Source of the DNA: Chitinophagaceae bacterium UBA2791
Lineage (GTDB): Bacteria; Bacteroidota; Bacteroidia; Chitinophagales; Chitinophagaceae
DNA: 64,000 bases
Assembly: GCA_002352105.1 (NCBI GenBank)
Contig: DEHV01000047.1
Span: forward strand, 28,050 to 92,049
Reading direction: 5' to 3'
Each line of letters begins with the position of its first letter. The first letter of the stretch is position 1. The position numbers were made by a program, and so were the translations under genes. This document shows positions 1-8,944 of this stretch, one piece after another. Under the pieces are notes generated by a model, which was given only the letters and a program-made list of their open reading frames with translations, searched no databases and was not told where the DNA came from.

Positions 1-762
1 ATCGGCTATGGCAATATCGGGGCGCAGGTAAGCGTACTGGCGGAAGCCCTGGGGATGAAAGTGATCTTTTATGATACCGTCACCAAGCTGCCGCTCGGCA
101 ATGCCGTCGCAAAAAAGACGCTGAAAGAAACGGTGGGCCAGGCCGATGTAGTCACCCTGCACGTTCCCGACCTGCCATCGACCAGGAACCTGATCAACAA
201 GTCGGTCATTAAATCATTTAAGCCCGGGGGCATATTGATCAATTATGCGAGGGGGGAGGTGGTAGATCTCGACGCGCTGCGCGCCGCTATTCTCGACAAA
301 CAGATCTCTGGCGCCGCTATCGACGTGTTCCCGGTGGAGCCGGAGAAAAACGGCGATATCTTTAAGACCCCGCTTCAGCAGTTGCCGAATGTGATCCTGA
401 CCCCGCATATAGGAGGTTCGACGGAAGAGGCCCAGCTGAATATCGGCGAGGACGTCAGCGCCAAATTGTACCAGTACCTCGAAATGGGCGTCAGTATCGG
501 TTCGCATACGGTTCCGCCGCTTAGTCTTCCGCCGCAGGAAGGCACGCACCGCATCCTGCATATCCATCGCAATGTGCCCGGCGTCCTTTCCGCCATCAAC
601 TCCCAGCTGTCCGGTCATGATATCAATATCCTGGCGCAGTATTTAAAGACAAACGATGAGATCGGCTATGTGGTGCTGGATGTCGACAAGAAACTATCTG
701 CTTCAGCATTGAGTTTGTTAAAAGAAGTAGACGCGACCATCAAGGTTCGACTGTTGTACTGA
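1..762 (+). CDS. serA: D-3-phosphoglycerate dehydrogenase, 3' part
   Basis: The reading frame is open from base 1, so the N-terminus lies outside the window; 253 residues are visible. SerA oxidises 3-phosphoglycerate with NAD+ as the first step of serine synthesis in the cytosol. The visible part starts in the Rossmann fold with the NAD motif IGYGNIG. It continues through the 2-hydroxyacid dehydrogenase catalytic elements: Arg in NYARGEVVD, Glu in VEPEKN and His in TPHIGGST. A C-terminal ACT domain (about the last 75 visible residues, from HRILHIH) separates SerA from plain 2-hydroxyacid dehydrogenases and suggests serine feedback control. Seventy bases separate it from the next gene. The family call is firm; the exact isozyme type is inferred. 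Confidence 0.93.
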   Translation: MGYGNIGAQVSVLAEALGMKVIFYDTVTKLPLGNAVAKKTLKETVGQADVVTLHVPDLPSTRNLINKSVIKSFKPGGILINYARGEVVDLDALRAAILDKQISGAAIDVFPVEPEKNGDIFKTPLQQLPNVILTPHIGGSTEEAQLNIGEDVSAKLYQYLEMGVSIGSHTVPPLSLPPQEGTHRILHIHRNVPGVLSAINSQLSGHDINILAQYLKTNDEIGYVVLDVDKKLSASALSLLKEVDATIKVRLLY

Positions 763-834
763 TAGGACCGATGCAAGCCTGGCTTAGCGCTGGTATGGTT
801 TGTGATCAGATTGTAGTACTTAAGCATTATCCAG

Positions 835-2151
835 ATGAATGAGAATATAACCAGTTTACTTGAAGCGTTAAAACTATCGCCTGAGAACATTCCATTGCGC
901 CTGCATCTGGGCGAAGCGATGATGCGCGAGCGGTTATATGCAGAAGCAGCCGAACAATTTGCCGAAGCGTTAAACCGCAACTATGGCAATCTTAAGGCGA
1001 AACTGGGACTTGCGGAAGCTTATTATCATCAGCAGAAATATTCGGCTGCCCTGATCATCTATGAAGAATTGCAGCATCAGCTTCCCCTGCCCGCGATGAT
1101 CCTTTTTGTAAAATCGCTGATCAGGGAAAATTCCCTGGAACAGGCCAAAGACGTATACCAGCGCGCCCTGATCATGGATCCGGGATTACGGGATGAAGAG
1201 ATAGACGGCTATTTAAGGCTTCCCGGTAACGCGTCTGCAGGAGAGGATGAGGGAGATGAGGCGTTCTATCAGCAGGACAGGCTTTTTATGGAGAAACCGG
1301 CCATTGACTTTTCCGATGTGGGCGGTATGCAGCGCATAAAAGACGAGATATCCATCAAGATCATAGAGCCCCTGAAAAACCCCGAACTGTATAAGGCCTT
1401 CGGTAAGAAAGCGGGCGGGGGAATATTGATGTACGGCCCTCCGGGTTGCGGCAAGACCTATATGGCCAAGGCAACAGCCGGCCAGATCAACGCTAAATTC
1501 ATCAATATAGGATTGCACGATATACTGGATATGTGGATCGGGAACAGCGAAAAAAACCTGCATGAGATATTTGAGATCGCCAGGGAGAATGCGCCCTGCG
1601 TACTGTTTTTTGACGAGGTGGACGCGATCGGCGCCAGCCGCAGCGATCTCAAACAATCGGCCATGCGGCATGTTATCAACCAGTTCCTGGCGGAGATGGA
1701 CGGCGTCGCTTCTGAAAACGAGGGCCTGCTGATCCTTGCGGCGACGAATGCGCCCTGGAATGTGGATCCGGCGTTCCGGAGGCCCGGCCGTTTTGATCGC
1801 GTCATATTCGTGGAACCCCCTGATGAAAAAGCGAGGGAAGAGATCATTCAATCCATGTTAAAGGACAAGCCTGTCGGCGCCATAGATATGGCCAGGATCT
1901 CCCGTCAGACAGAGAACTATTCAGGGGCCGATATCCAGGCCATGATCGATATTGCCGTAGAGGAAAAATTAAGGGCTTCCATGGCCAGCGGTAAACTGGA
2001 GCCGATCGAAACGAAGGACCTGGTCAAAGCGGCGAAACAACACCGGCCTACCACGCTGGAATGGTTTGCCTCGGCAAGGAATTATGCATTGTATGCCAAT
2101 GAATCGGGGTTGTACAATGATATTCTTACCTATCTTAAGATCAAAAAATAA
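835..2151 (+). CDS. TPR-containing AAA+ ATPase (CDC48/FtsH-like ATPase module)
   Basis: 438 residues. Residues 1 to about 120 form helical TPR-like repeats, followed by an acidic linker. A single AAA+ module fills residues 150-438: Walker A GPPGCGKT at about 201-208, Walker B VLFFDEVDA at about 257-265, a sensor-1 region AATNAPW, and the arginine-finger motif RRPGRFDR near 315. Such modules remodel or unfold protein substrates, and the TPRs are probably the adaptor or substrate platform. No signal peptide or membrane segment is visible, so it should be cytosolic. The stop is two bases before the ATG of the next TPR membrane protein, so the two are almost certainly co-transcribed. No protease domain is present. 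The substrate is unknown. Confidence 0.85.
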   Translation: MNENITSLLEALKLSPENIPLRLHLGEAMMRERLYAEAAEQFAEALNRNYGNLKAKLGLAEAYYHQQKYSAALIIYEELQHQLPLPAMILFVKSLIRENSLEQAKDVYQRALIMDPGLRDEEIDGYLRLPGNASAGEDEGDEAFYQQDRLFMEKPAIDFSDVGGMQRIKDEISIKIIEPLKNPELYKAFGKKAGGGILMYGPPGCGKTYMAKATAGQINAKFINIGLHDILDMWIGNSEKNLHEIFEIARENAPCVLFFDEVDAIGASRSDLKQSAMRHVINQFLAEMDGVASENEGLLILAATNAPWNVDPAFRRPGRFDRVIFVEPPDEKAREEIIQSMLKDKPVGAIDMARISRQTENYSGADIQAMIDIAVEEKLRASMASGKLEPIETKDLVKAAKQHRPTTLEWFASARNYALYANESGLYNDILTYLKIKK

Positions 2152-2153
2152 AC

Positions 2154-3425
2154 ATGTCCGATCTCGATGCCGTTCTGCATAAAGCGCATTGGCTACTGCA
2201 GCATAAAAAGATCTCTGAAGCGGAAAACCAATTGATCGAAGTGATCCGCCGGGACCCGCAGAATGCTCAGGCTTTTTGCTTGCTGGCGCGCTGCAAGTAT
2301 GAGCAGCGAAAATTTAAAGAAGGCATTGACGCTATTGAAACCGCGATCGCTCTTGCCGCCGACGTTGACTACTATCATTACCTGCTTTCTTTCGGGTATT
2401 ACCAGGCAGGCCGGCATCAGGAAGCGATCGAACGGCTGAATACGGCTATACGCCTGAATCCTTATGCGGCTGATTATTTCGGGCTATTGTCGTTGATCCT
2501 GCTGGAAGAAAAGGACTTTAAAAAGGCGCTGAGCGCGGCGAACGAAGGACTGGCCATCGACGGAGAGAATATCACCTGCCTGAATGCGCGGTCCACAGCG
2601 CAGAATAAGCTGCAGCAAACCGACGATGCGATGGAGACCATGCGCAATGCGCTGGATAAGGATCCGGAAAATGATTTCACCCATGCGACCATCGGATGGA
2701 ATTTGCTGGAGAAAGGAAAAAACAAGGAAGCCGCCCTGCATTTTAAGGAAGCGCTTCGCATCAATCCTGAACTGGAAGGCGCCAGGACCGGGCTAAAGGA
2801 AGCGTTAAAATCCCGCATACCGCCCTATAAATGGCTCTTGCAGTATAGTTTCTGGATCAACAATAAGGGAAAGAACGCCCGTTGGATCATACCTATTGGG
2901 ATATATATTGCCGTTAGGGTCATTTTTTCCGCTTCCGGCAACGAGGAGCAGGGAGCAGGAATGTTTGGAATGGTGGTGCTGGGAGCGTACCTGTTGTTCG
3001 CGACAACAAGCTGGATCATCAACCCGCTGGCTAATTTTTTTCTGCTTTTTAATAGGGATGGCAAGTATGCGCTGACGGCGAATGAAAAATTGAATTCGAT
3101 ATTGTTTGTTGTCGCGTTTGGTTGCGCTATCCTCCTGGCGCTGACAGGGTGGATACTGTCTTACCGGGGCGTTCCTCCCGAGAGCTGGCTGGCGGCAGCG
3201 CTGGTCGCGTTTTCGCTGGGGTTGCCATTGGGTCATATGTCTTTTCCCTTACGCCTGTCGCAGAACCATAAGCTCCAATGGTATGCCATCGGCCTGGTCG
3301 TATTTGGTTGCATTTCCCTGGCTTTGTTATTGTTTGCGCCGCTGGACCTTATATACGGGGCATTGATCGCATACGGCATCGCCTTTGTGTTGTACACCTG
3401 GCTCAGCGCCCTGCTTCCCCGTTAG
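2154..3425 (+). CDS. TPR-repeat integral membrane protein
   Basis: 423 residues. The N-terminal 220 or so are TPR units (for example the NPYAADYFGLLSLILLEEKD and DPENDFTHATIGWNLLEKGK stretches). The C-terminal half has about six hydrophobic segments, starting around residue 240 with WIIPIGIYIAVRVIF and ending near YGIAFVLYTWL. The TPR half likely faces the cytosol. The gene follows the TPR-AAA+ ATPase after two bases, which suggests that it is a membrane partner or receptor for that ATPase. I do not recognise a characterised family. It is followed by about 110 bases and a convergent gene. Confidence 0.8.
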   Translation: MSDLDAVLHKAHWLLQHKKISEAENQLIEVIRRDPQNAQAFCLLARCKYEQRKFKEGIDAIETAIALAADVDYYHYLLSFGYYQAGRHQEAIERLNTAIRLNPYAADYFGLLSLILLEEKDFKKALSAANEGLAIDGENITCLNARSTAQNKLQQTDDAMETMRNALDKDPENDFTHATIGWNLLEKGKNKEAALHFKEALRINPELEGARTGLKEALKSRIPPYKWLLQYSFWINNKGKNARWIIPIGIYIAVRVIFSASGNEEQGAGMFGMVVLGAYLLFATTSWIINPLANFFLLFNRDGKYALTANEKLNSILFVVAFGCAILLALTGWILSYRGVPPESWLAAALVAFSLGLPLGHMSFPLRLSQNHKLQWYAIGLVVFGCISLALLLFAPLDLIYGALIAYGIAFVLYTWLSALLPR

Positions 3426-3534
3426 AAGGGTATGAGATTGACGCGGTCATTAGCTGGCGGTTGCGCCATTTTTGTCTTGCGCGGCGCTTGATCTATCGTT
3501 ACTTGTTTCAAATTTATCTGCGCAGGCGAGCGGC

Positions 3535-4698
3535 TCAAAGATCATGATGATGGTTAACAAGCCGGTCCGGAAGCTCGGTTATGTTCCTGCAGGATAGCTG
3601 TTCCATGACCTGTTGCAGTTGCCTGCTCAGGATGGCAATGGTATGTTCGCCGCCCTTTCTGCCCAAGGCGGCAACGCCATACATGAAAGACCGGCCCAGG
3701 AATGCAAAATCGGCTTTGTTGGCAAGGACGCGGGCAACGTCAACCCCGGACCGGATACCGCTGTCTATCATGATCGTCAACTTGTTCTCGCATACGGGCA
3801 GTATCCGTTTCAACGAGTTGATGGAGGATTCTCCCGCATCCAGTTGGCGTCCTCCATGATTGGATACGATTATACCGTCAAGCCCCATCCGGACGGCGAG
3901 CGCCGCATCCTCTTCGGAAGCGACGCCTTTCAGTACAAGTTTCCCCTTCCAGCGATCTCGTAGCCGGGCGACTTTATCCTGGTTCAACCTTCCGTTGAAG
4001 GTGCGGTTCATAAACAAGCCCAGGTGCCGCATATTCATGCCCCCTTGCATATACGGTTTCAGGGTGGCAAAGGATGGTTGGCCATGTAACAGCGTTTGTA
4101 AGGCCCAATTGGGCCTTCCGACTATCTGGATCATGTTTCGCAGGGTCATCCTGGGCGGTATGGCCAGGCCGTTCCTGATCTCTTTGTGCCGGTACCCGAA
4201 AGAAGGCACATCGGCGAGGACGACGAGAACAGGATAACCAGCCGATTGCGCGCGCTGCAACAGGTCGTCCGTTATGGTATTATCAACCGGATGATAAAGC
4301 TGGTACCAGGCCCTTCCCTCTGTGATCTCGGCGATCCGTTCAATGCTGCTTGTCGCTACCGTGCTCAATATGAAAGGAATATTGTTTTCGAAAGCAGCTT
4401 TTGCCAGTATTTCCGACGCGCCCGGCCAGATCAGTCCCTGTAACCCTATAGGAGCTATTCCAAAGGGCAAGCTATAAGTATGACCGAAAAGTTCGGTCTG
4501 CAGGCTTGCGCTTTCATACTCGCAGCAATATTTCGGTATCAGTTCAACACGTTGTATGTCGCTCGCGTTCTTTCGAATGTTTACTTCTTCATTGCAACCG
4601 CCTTCGAGGTAATCAAAGGCAAATCCGGGGATGCGTCGTTTCGCTTTATGGCGGAGATAATCGACGGATGGGTAATTCGGGTTGTAAGAAATGCTCAT
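3535..4698 (-). CDS. FMN-dependent alpha-hydroxy-acid oxidase/dehydrogenase
   Basis: 387 residues from the chosen ATG (MSISYNPNYP); an in-frame ATG at 4749 would add 17 residues unlike the family. This is the LldD / glycolate oxidase / mandelate dehydrogenase family, which oxidises an L-2-hydroxy acid to the 2-oxo acid on FMN. Visible family elements are PFGIAPIGLQGL, the YQLY strand, LKGVAS with the FMN-contact Lys, the catalytic SNHGGRQLD segment (His base and substrate Arg) and the phosphate-binding DSGIRSGVDVAR. It diverges from an AraC regulator, which may control it. L-lactate is the commonest substrate, but the neighbouring catabolic genes leave another hydroxy acid possible. Confidence 0.85.
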   Translation of the reverse strand: MSISYNPNYPSVDYLRHKAKRRIPGFAFDYLEGGCNEEVNIRKNASDIQRVELIPKYCCEYESASLQTELFGHTYSLPFGIAPIGLQGLIWPGASEILAKAAFENNIPFILSTVATSSIERIAEITEGRAWYQLYHPVDNTITDDLLQRAQSAGYPVLVVLADVPSFGYRHKEIRNGLAIPPRMTLRNMIQIVGRPNWALQTLLHGQPSFATLKPYMQGGMNMRHLGLFMNRTFNGRLNQDKVARLRDRWKGKLVLKGVASEEDAALAVRMGLDGIIVSNHGGRQLDAGESSINSLKRILPVCENKLTIMIDSGIRSGVDVARVLANKADFAFLGRSFMYGVAALGRKGGEHTIAILSRQLQQVMEQLSCRNITELPDRLVNHHHDL

Positions 4699-4868
4699 TT
4701 CAGATGTTTGTTGATCCGTGGTCCGGCTAATCATAAGCCGCTTTATCAAAATTATTTCCCGTATGGCGGGTTATATGTAAATGCATTAACGAATACTTGC
4801 ACTATCTTAACATATAAGTTCCCGGGATCCCGCTATTTGCCTATTATTATGAATGTAATTGTTTTCAG

Positions 4869-5756
4869 ATGAAGCCGCATTTGCTAAAGATCAACTTAAA
4901 CTCCGAACATTCTTTTAACGTTCGCCATGATGAAGTGCCCCATTTTTATAATAAATGGCACTATCATCCCGAGGTGGAACTGGTATATATTATCAGGGGG
5001 TCGGGGCAGCAATTCATCGGCGATAATATTCACGTATTCAAGCCGGGCGATATGCTCCTCATTGGCGCCAACCTGCCCCATCTATGGAGAAGCGATGAAA
5101 AATTCCTCAATAAAAAATCGGGCATAAAAGTGGAAGCCATTGTTGTCCATTTCAAGCCCGACTGTTTCGGAAAAAATTTTTTCCAGCTCCCTGAAAACAA
5201 GCTGCTGGCGAAACTCCTGAACAGGGCGCAACAGGCTATCCGCGTCAAGGGCGAAACGCGGCAGGCGATAGCCGTGTTAATGAAAGAACTGCTGCATGCG
5301 GCAAATACGGAACGAATCATCCTGTTGCTCCGCATCCTGCGACTGATCGCCGAGTCCAAACAGGTCAAACCGGTATGCACAAAAGACCTGTTGATCCATT
5401 ATAAACCGGAAGAGACCGAGCGTATTAACGAGATCTACCAATATATCCTGAATAATTATTCAAAGAATATTTCGCTTAGCGAAATAGCGAAAATAGCCTA
5501 CCTGAGTCCCCATTCGTTCTGCCGGTATTTTAAATCGAGGACCAACAAAACTTTTTCCCGTTTTCTTATTGAAGTGAGGATAGGGAAGGCCTGTAAAATG
5601 CTGGCTGAAACCAGCAAGAGTATTTCTGATATTTGTTACGAATGCGGATTCCAGAACTTCACCAATTTCAACCGGCATTTCAAGAACATCGTCAAAAATA
5701 CGCCTCGCGCCCACCGCAGATACTACCATGAGGTCAAAAAGACGCTGATCGAATAG
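4869..5756 (+). CDS. AraC-family transcriptional regulator
   Basis: 295 residues. The N-terminal part is a cupin-like effector domain (KWHYHPEVELVYI and the typical FKPGDMLLIG turn at about residues 58-67). The C-terminal ~100 residues form two helix-turn-helix motifs, including ISLSEIAKIAYLSPHSFCRYF and the second motif ISDICYECGFQNFTNFNRHF followed by TPRAHRRYY, the usual AraC end. It diverges from the hydroxy-acid oxidase across about 170 bases and precedes the exported RidA and MFS genes, so it is a plausible local activator of both sides. The effector is not predictable from sequence. Confidence 0.9.
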   Translation: MKPHLLKINLNSEHSFNVRHDEVPHFYNKWHYHPEVELVYIIRGSGQQFIGDNIHVFKPGDMLLIGANLPHLWRSDEKFLNKKSGIKVEAIVVHFKPDCFGKNFFQLPENKLLAKLLNRAQQAIRVKGETRQAIAVLMKELLHAANTERIILLLRILRLIAESKQVKPVCTKDLLIHYKPEETERINEIYQYILNNYSKNISLSEIAKIAYLSPHSFCRYFKSRTNKTFSRFLIEVRIGKACKMLAETSKSISDICYECGFQNFTNFNRHFKNIVKNTPRAHRRYYHEVKKTLIE

Positions 5757-5878
5757 GCGCTGGTTTGCTTTTGCCGGACGATCGGCGATATATCGCTGAT
5801 TGCCGGCTGTTCATGGACAGGCTTCCCCGCCCGCCCGCCGCCGCCTGCGCGGGAATGCAGTATAGCATAGCTGCCGTC

Positions 5879-5900
5879 GCAGGCGGCTCATTCCGCCTGC
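5879..5900. repeat. Perfect 8-bp inverted repeat
   Basis: The arms GCAGGCGG (5879-5886) and CCGCCTGC (5893-5900) enclose six bases in a GC-rich intergenic stretch (5757-6002). The sequence after it on the plus strand is A-rich, not T-rich, so it is not a classic intrinsic terminator for the AraC gene. It could still be a transcript-end hairpin. Confidence 0.4.
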
Positions 5901-6002
5901 ACAGAAAAAAAATTGACCGCTACCAACCCGGAATGATCCGTTGAATACTCTTGTAGGCGTAGATGCATTATCACCGATAACAAAGACGCTAAAAAACCAG
6001 CT

Positions 6003-6539
6003 ATGAAAGGAGTTAAAAAGAAATTGCCGTGCATTGTGCTTTTCCTGTGCGCGTATGGACTTGCGCAGGCCCAGTCCAAACCTGATCCTGAAGCTAAATT
6101 AAAAGAGATGGGGATCGTTTTGAAAACCCCGGCTAAACCTGTTGCGAATTATGTAGGCGCCGTAACCAGCGGTAAGCTGATTTTTTTGTCAGGAGCGGGG
6201 CCGCGTCAGGCGGACGGCTCTTTTGTACAAGGCAAGGTAGGGTCGGCGATCAGCATCGAACAGGCGCAGGCGGCCGCGAAGCTGACAGGAATTGTATTGC
6301 TCGAAGCGTTGAAGGCGGAGATCGGAGACCTCAAAAAAGTGAAGCGTATTGTGAAGGTATTGGGTATGGTCAATGCCATACCTTCGTTCACGCAACAACC
6401 GCAGGTCATGAATGGTTTTTCCGATTTTATGGTAGAAGTATTCGGCGAAAAAGGCAAGCATGCGCGGTCTGCCGTTGGCGTGGGATCGCTGCCTTCGGAT
6501 ATCCCGGTCGAGATAGAAATGATCGTTGAGGTCTACTAA
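6003..6539 (+). CDS. Exported RidA/YjgF/UK114 family protein
   Basis: 178 residues: a Sec signal peptide (hydrophobic core CIVLFLCAYGL, likely cut after AQA near residue 24) followed by a RidA-fold domain. RidA enzymes hydrolyse reactive enamine/imine products of PLP enzymes to 2-oxo acids. The active-site Arg is present in HARSAVGVGSLP and the following VEIEMI supplies the conserved Glu, so catalytic competence is plausible. Cytosolic RidA is about 130 residues and has no signal, so export is unusual. It lies between the AraC regulator and an MFS transporter in a locus that also encodes an apparently exported PLP enzyme (25375-26658). A non-deaminase Rid-type function cannot be excluded. Confidence 0.85.
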   Translation: MKGVKKKLPCIVLFLCAYGLAQAQSKPDPEAKLKEMGIVLKTPAKPVANYVGAVTSGKLIFLSGAGPRQADGSFVQGKVGSAISIEQAQAAAKLTGIVLLEALKAEIGDLKKVKRIVKVLGMVNAIPSFTQQPQVMNGFSDFMVEVFGEKGKHARSAVGVGSLPSDIPVEIEMIVEVY

Positions 6540-6656
6540 ATCTTATTTTCAATTCACCCTGTTATAACGCGATTGATATCCCGATGCGCATTCGCGTAGC
6601 TGTTCTCTCCCGTACAGGCGCCTTTCGCCGGGATATTGTTCATCAATTCATCTGGC

Positions 6657-7916
6657 ATGTTCGTTACAACTGCGAAAAAGCGCTGGTTCCGGTTAGTGCC
6701 CATATTCTTCATCACTTTTAGCCTGGCATTCCTGGACAGGGCCAACTTCAGTTTTGCCGTTGCGGGAGGTATGGCGGAAGACCTGGGCATCACAAGCGCC
6801 ATGTCTTCCTTGTTGTCGTCGCTTTTTTTCCTGGGCTATTTCAGCTTCCAGGTTCCGGGCGGCATTTACGCCGCAACGCGAAGCGCGAAAAAATTAATTT
6901 TCTGGTCGCTAATCGGGTGGGGCGGCTTATCGGCGGCAACCGGTTTATTGCACAATACCTATCACTTAATGATTATCCGTTTCCTGCTCGGCGTGGTAGA
7001 AAGCGCCGTAATGCCGGCGCTTTTGATCTTGTTAAGCAAATGGTTTACCCGGAAAGAGCGGTCCCTGGCCAATACCTTCCTGGCGCTTGGCAACCCGGTT
7101 ACCATATTATGGATGTCTGTTTTGTCCGGTTATCTCGTTCATTCATTCGGCTGGCGGGGCATGTTTATTATAGAAGGCGTTCCGGCTATCATTTGGGCAA
7201 TCTGCTGGTGGAAATGGGTAGACAACGAACCTTCAGCCGCCAAATGGTTGAGCGCTGAAGAAAAAAGCAGGCTGGAGGAAGAACTGAGAAAAGAGCAGGA
7301 AACCATCAAGCCGGTAAAAAACTATGCAGCGGCATTTAAATCAAAAACGGTTCTGCTGCTTTGCCTGCAATACATGCTCTGGAACCTGGGAGTATTCGGA
7401 TTTGTCATGTGGCTGCCTTCTATTATCAGGGCGGCGTCGGACCTGGATATCGTACAGACGGGATGGTTAAGCGCCATTCCCTACCTGTTGGCCTCGGTCA
7501 GTATGATCGTTGCCTCCTATTTTTCCGACAAGACCTTAAACCGGAGGCGGTTTATCTGGCCATTCCTGGCGATCAGCGGGATTGCCTTCTGCGCTTCCTG
7601 TTTGGTGAGCGAGGATAATTTCTTTCTTTCCTTCGTATTGCTGGTTATCGCGGGAGGTTCTATATACGCGCCTTATGGCCCGTTTTTCGCTTCGCTTACG
7701 GAATTGATCCCCCGTAATGTTGCCGGCGGAGCCATTGCGCTGGTCAATAGTTTTGGAGCTTTAGGATCTTTTGTAGGGGCGTTTGTGGTCGGATACCTGC
7801 ATGGGGTAACCGGTAGTTTTACGTCTTCTTATTTGTTTATGGCCAGCGCTTTATTCATTGCCGCTTTAATTTCACTATTGGGGTTCAATGATAAAAATGA
7901 GAGATCAGTTCAGTGA
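6657..7916 (+). CDS. MFS transporter, anion:cation symporter type
   Basis: 419 residues from the ATG at 6657; a TTG at 6636 in the same frame is a weaker start. Twelve hydrophobic segments are visible, with a long charged loop in the middle (AEEKSRLEEELRKEQ, about residues 200-215). The N-terminal pattern AFLDRANFSFA and the motif RSAKK after TM2 match the ACS branch of MFS (hexuronate, galactarate, tartrate and phthalate carriers). It likely brings a product of the periplasmic enzymes encoded nearby into the cytosol. The actual substrate is inferred only as an organic acid. It lies about 115 bases after the exported RidA. Confidence 0.85.
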   Translation: MFVTTAKKRWFRLVPIFFITFSLAFLDRANFSFAVAGGMAEDLGITSAMSSLLSSLFFLGYFSFQVPGGIYAATRSAKKLIFWSLIGWGGLSAATGLLHNTYHLMIIRFLLGVVESAVMPALLILLSKWFTRKERSLANTFLALGNPVTILWMSVLSGYLVHSFGWRGMFIIEGVPAIIWAICWWKWVDNEPSAAKWLSAEEKSRLEEELRKEQETIKPVKNYAAAFKSKTVLLLCLQYMLWNLGVFGFVMWLPSIIRAASDLDIVQTGWLSAIPYLLASVSMIVASYFSDKTLNRRRFIWPFLAISGIAFCASCLVSEDNFFLSFVLLVIAGGSIYAPYGPFFASLTELIPRNVAGGAIALVNSFGALGSFVGAFVVGYLHGVTGSFTSSYLFMASALFIAALISLLGFNDKNERSVQ

Positions 7917-8250
7917 TCCAGGGTTTAAAACATTACTGGTCTGCCGTTTTGGGCGCAATGAAGCTGCCTCCTTTCGGGAGCAGCCTTTGCTATGCATGGC
8001 AGGGAGGTATGCGATGCGAGCTTGCCGGGCAGCAGCAGGGAAGGGCATAACGCTTACCTGCGGAAACTTGTTTTTTTGATAAAGCTTTATTTGCGTATAA
8101 AGTTTTGTTATATTGTAATATGTTGTGATATTAAATGCGCGGCGCCTGTTTCTCCCGCGGCGGAAAAGCCGGCTCGGAAATCATAAGGATAAATCAGCGC
8201 CCATTGCATTTAAATTGCAAGATGTTTTTTTGTTATTAATTAACTGCTGA
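7917..8250. other. Intergenic stretch before the ECF sigma gene
   Basis: 334 bases. The distal half is AT-rich (about 8080-8140) and may carry the promoter of the sigma/fecR unit, but I could not fit a convincing TTTG/TAnnTTTG pair. Two short open frames here lack coding character. Confidence 0.4.
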
Positions 8251-8853
8251 ATGGGGAAGGGTGATACATATCCTGTAACGTCATTGCTCGACTTGATTGC
8301 AACCGGCGATCAACAGGCCTTCGCAAAACTGTTCGATCAGTACCGGAACCGCGTCTATACGGTTGCCTACAGGCTAACGCAATCCGCCAGTATCGCAGAA
8401 GAAATTGTAGAAGATGTTTTTCTAAAGATCTGGTTGAAGAGAAATGACTTGTCCGCCATCCAGAATTTCAACGCCTACCTGTTGACCATCGCGCGCAATG
8501 ACTGTTACCGCGCCTTGAAAAAAATTGCCCGCGATTACCGGATCACGTCAATCCAGGAAGACGAACTGGAGATGGGGCTTCATGTGACAGAGGACTACCT
8601 GGTGGAAAAACAATACAAGGAACTCCTGAACAATGCCATCAATAAGTTGCCCAAACAACAAAAACTCGTATTCAGGCTCATTAAAGAACAAGGCCTTAAA
8701 CGCGAGGAGGTAGCAGATATATTACAGCTAAGCCCTGAAACGGTAAAATTTCACCTATCCCAGGCAGTTAAAACTATCCGCATTTTCTGCGTTCAGCATT
8801 TGGAAACAATAATCGGCGCGTTGTTCTTTATTGCTTCCGGGTTTACCGTCTAA
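8251..8853 (+). CDS. RNA polymerase ECF sigma factor (Bacteroidota FecI-like)
   Basis: 200 residues. Sigma region 2 is at about residues 22-90 (FDQYRNRVYTVAYRL, EEIVEDVFLKIWLKR). Region 4 is at about 125-180, with the helix-turn-helix around LKREEVADILQLSPETVKFHLSQA. The last 20 or so residues are hydrophobic (TIIGALFFIASGF), a tail common in Bacteroidota ECF factors that sit beside FecR. It directs polymerase to a small regulon, usually adjacent SusC-type genes, when released by its anti-sigma factor. The fecR gene follows after 91 bases, and the first susC is about 5 kb downstream. Confidence 0.93.
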   Translation: MGKGDTYPVTSLLDLIATGDQQAFAKLFDQYRNRVYTVAYRLTQSASIAEEIVEDVFLKIWLKRNDLSAIQNFNAYLLTIARNDCYRALKKIARDYRITSIQEDELEMGLHVTEDYLVEKQYKELLNNAINKLPKQQKLVFRLIKEQGLKREEVADILQLSPETVKFHLSQAVKTIRIFCVQHLETIIGALFFIASGFTV

Positions 8854-8944
8854 AATAAAATCATGTCCGAACCAACCCGAAATCCTTTTAAAGGCGCTCT
8901 TTATAGGTAAACCGACTCAACTTTTATATATTAATAACCAGCGC

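Noticed and set aside
1213..1851. 212-codon antisense ORF inside the AAA+ gene
   Set aside because: It is the reverse complement shadow of a well supported coding frame with Walker A and B motifs.
5879..5900. Intrinsic terminator of the AraC gene
   Set aside because: Good stem, but A-rich rather than T-rich downstream on the plus strand.
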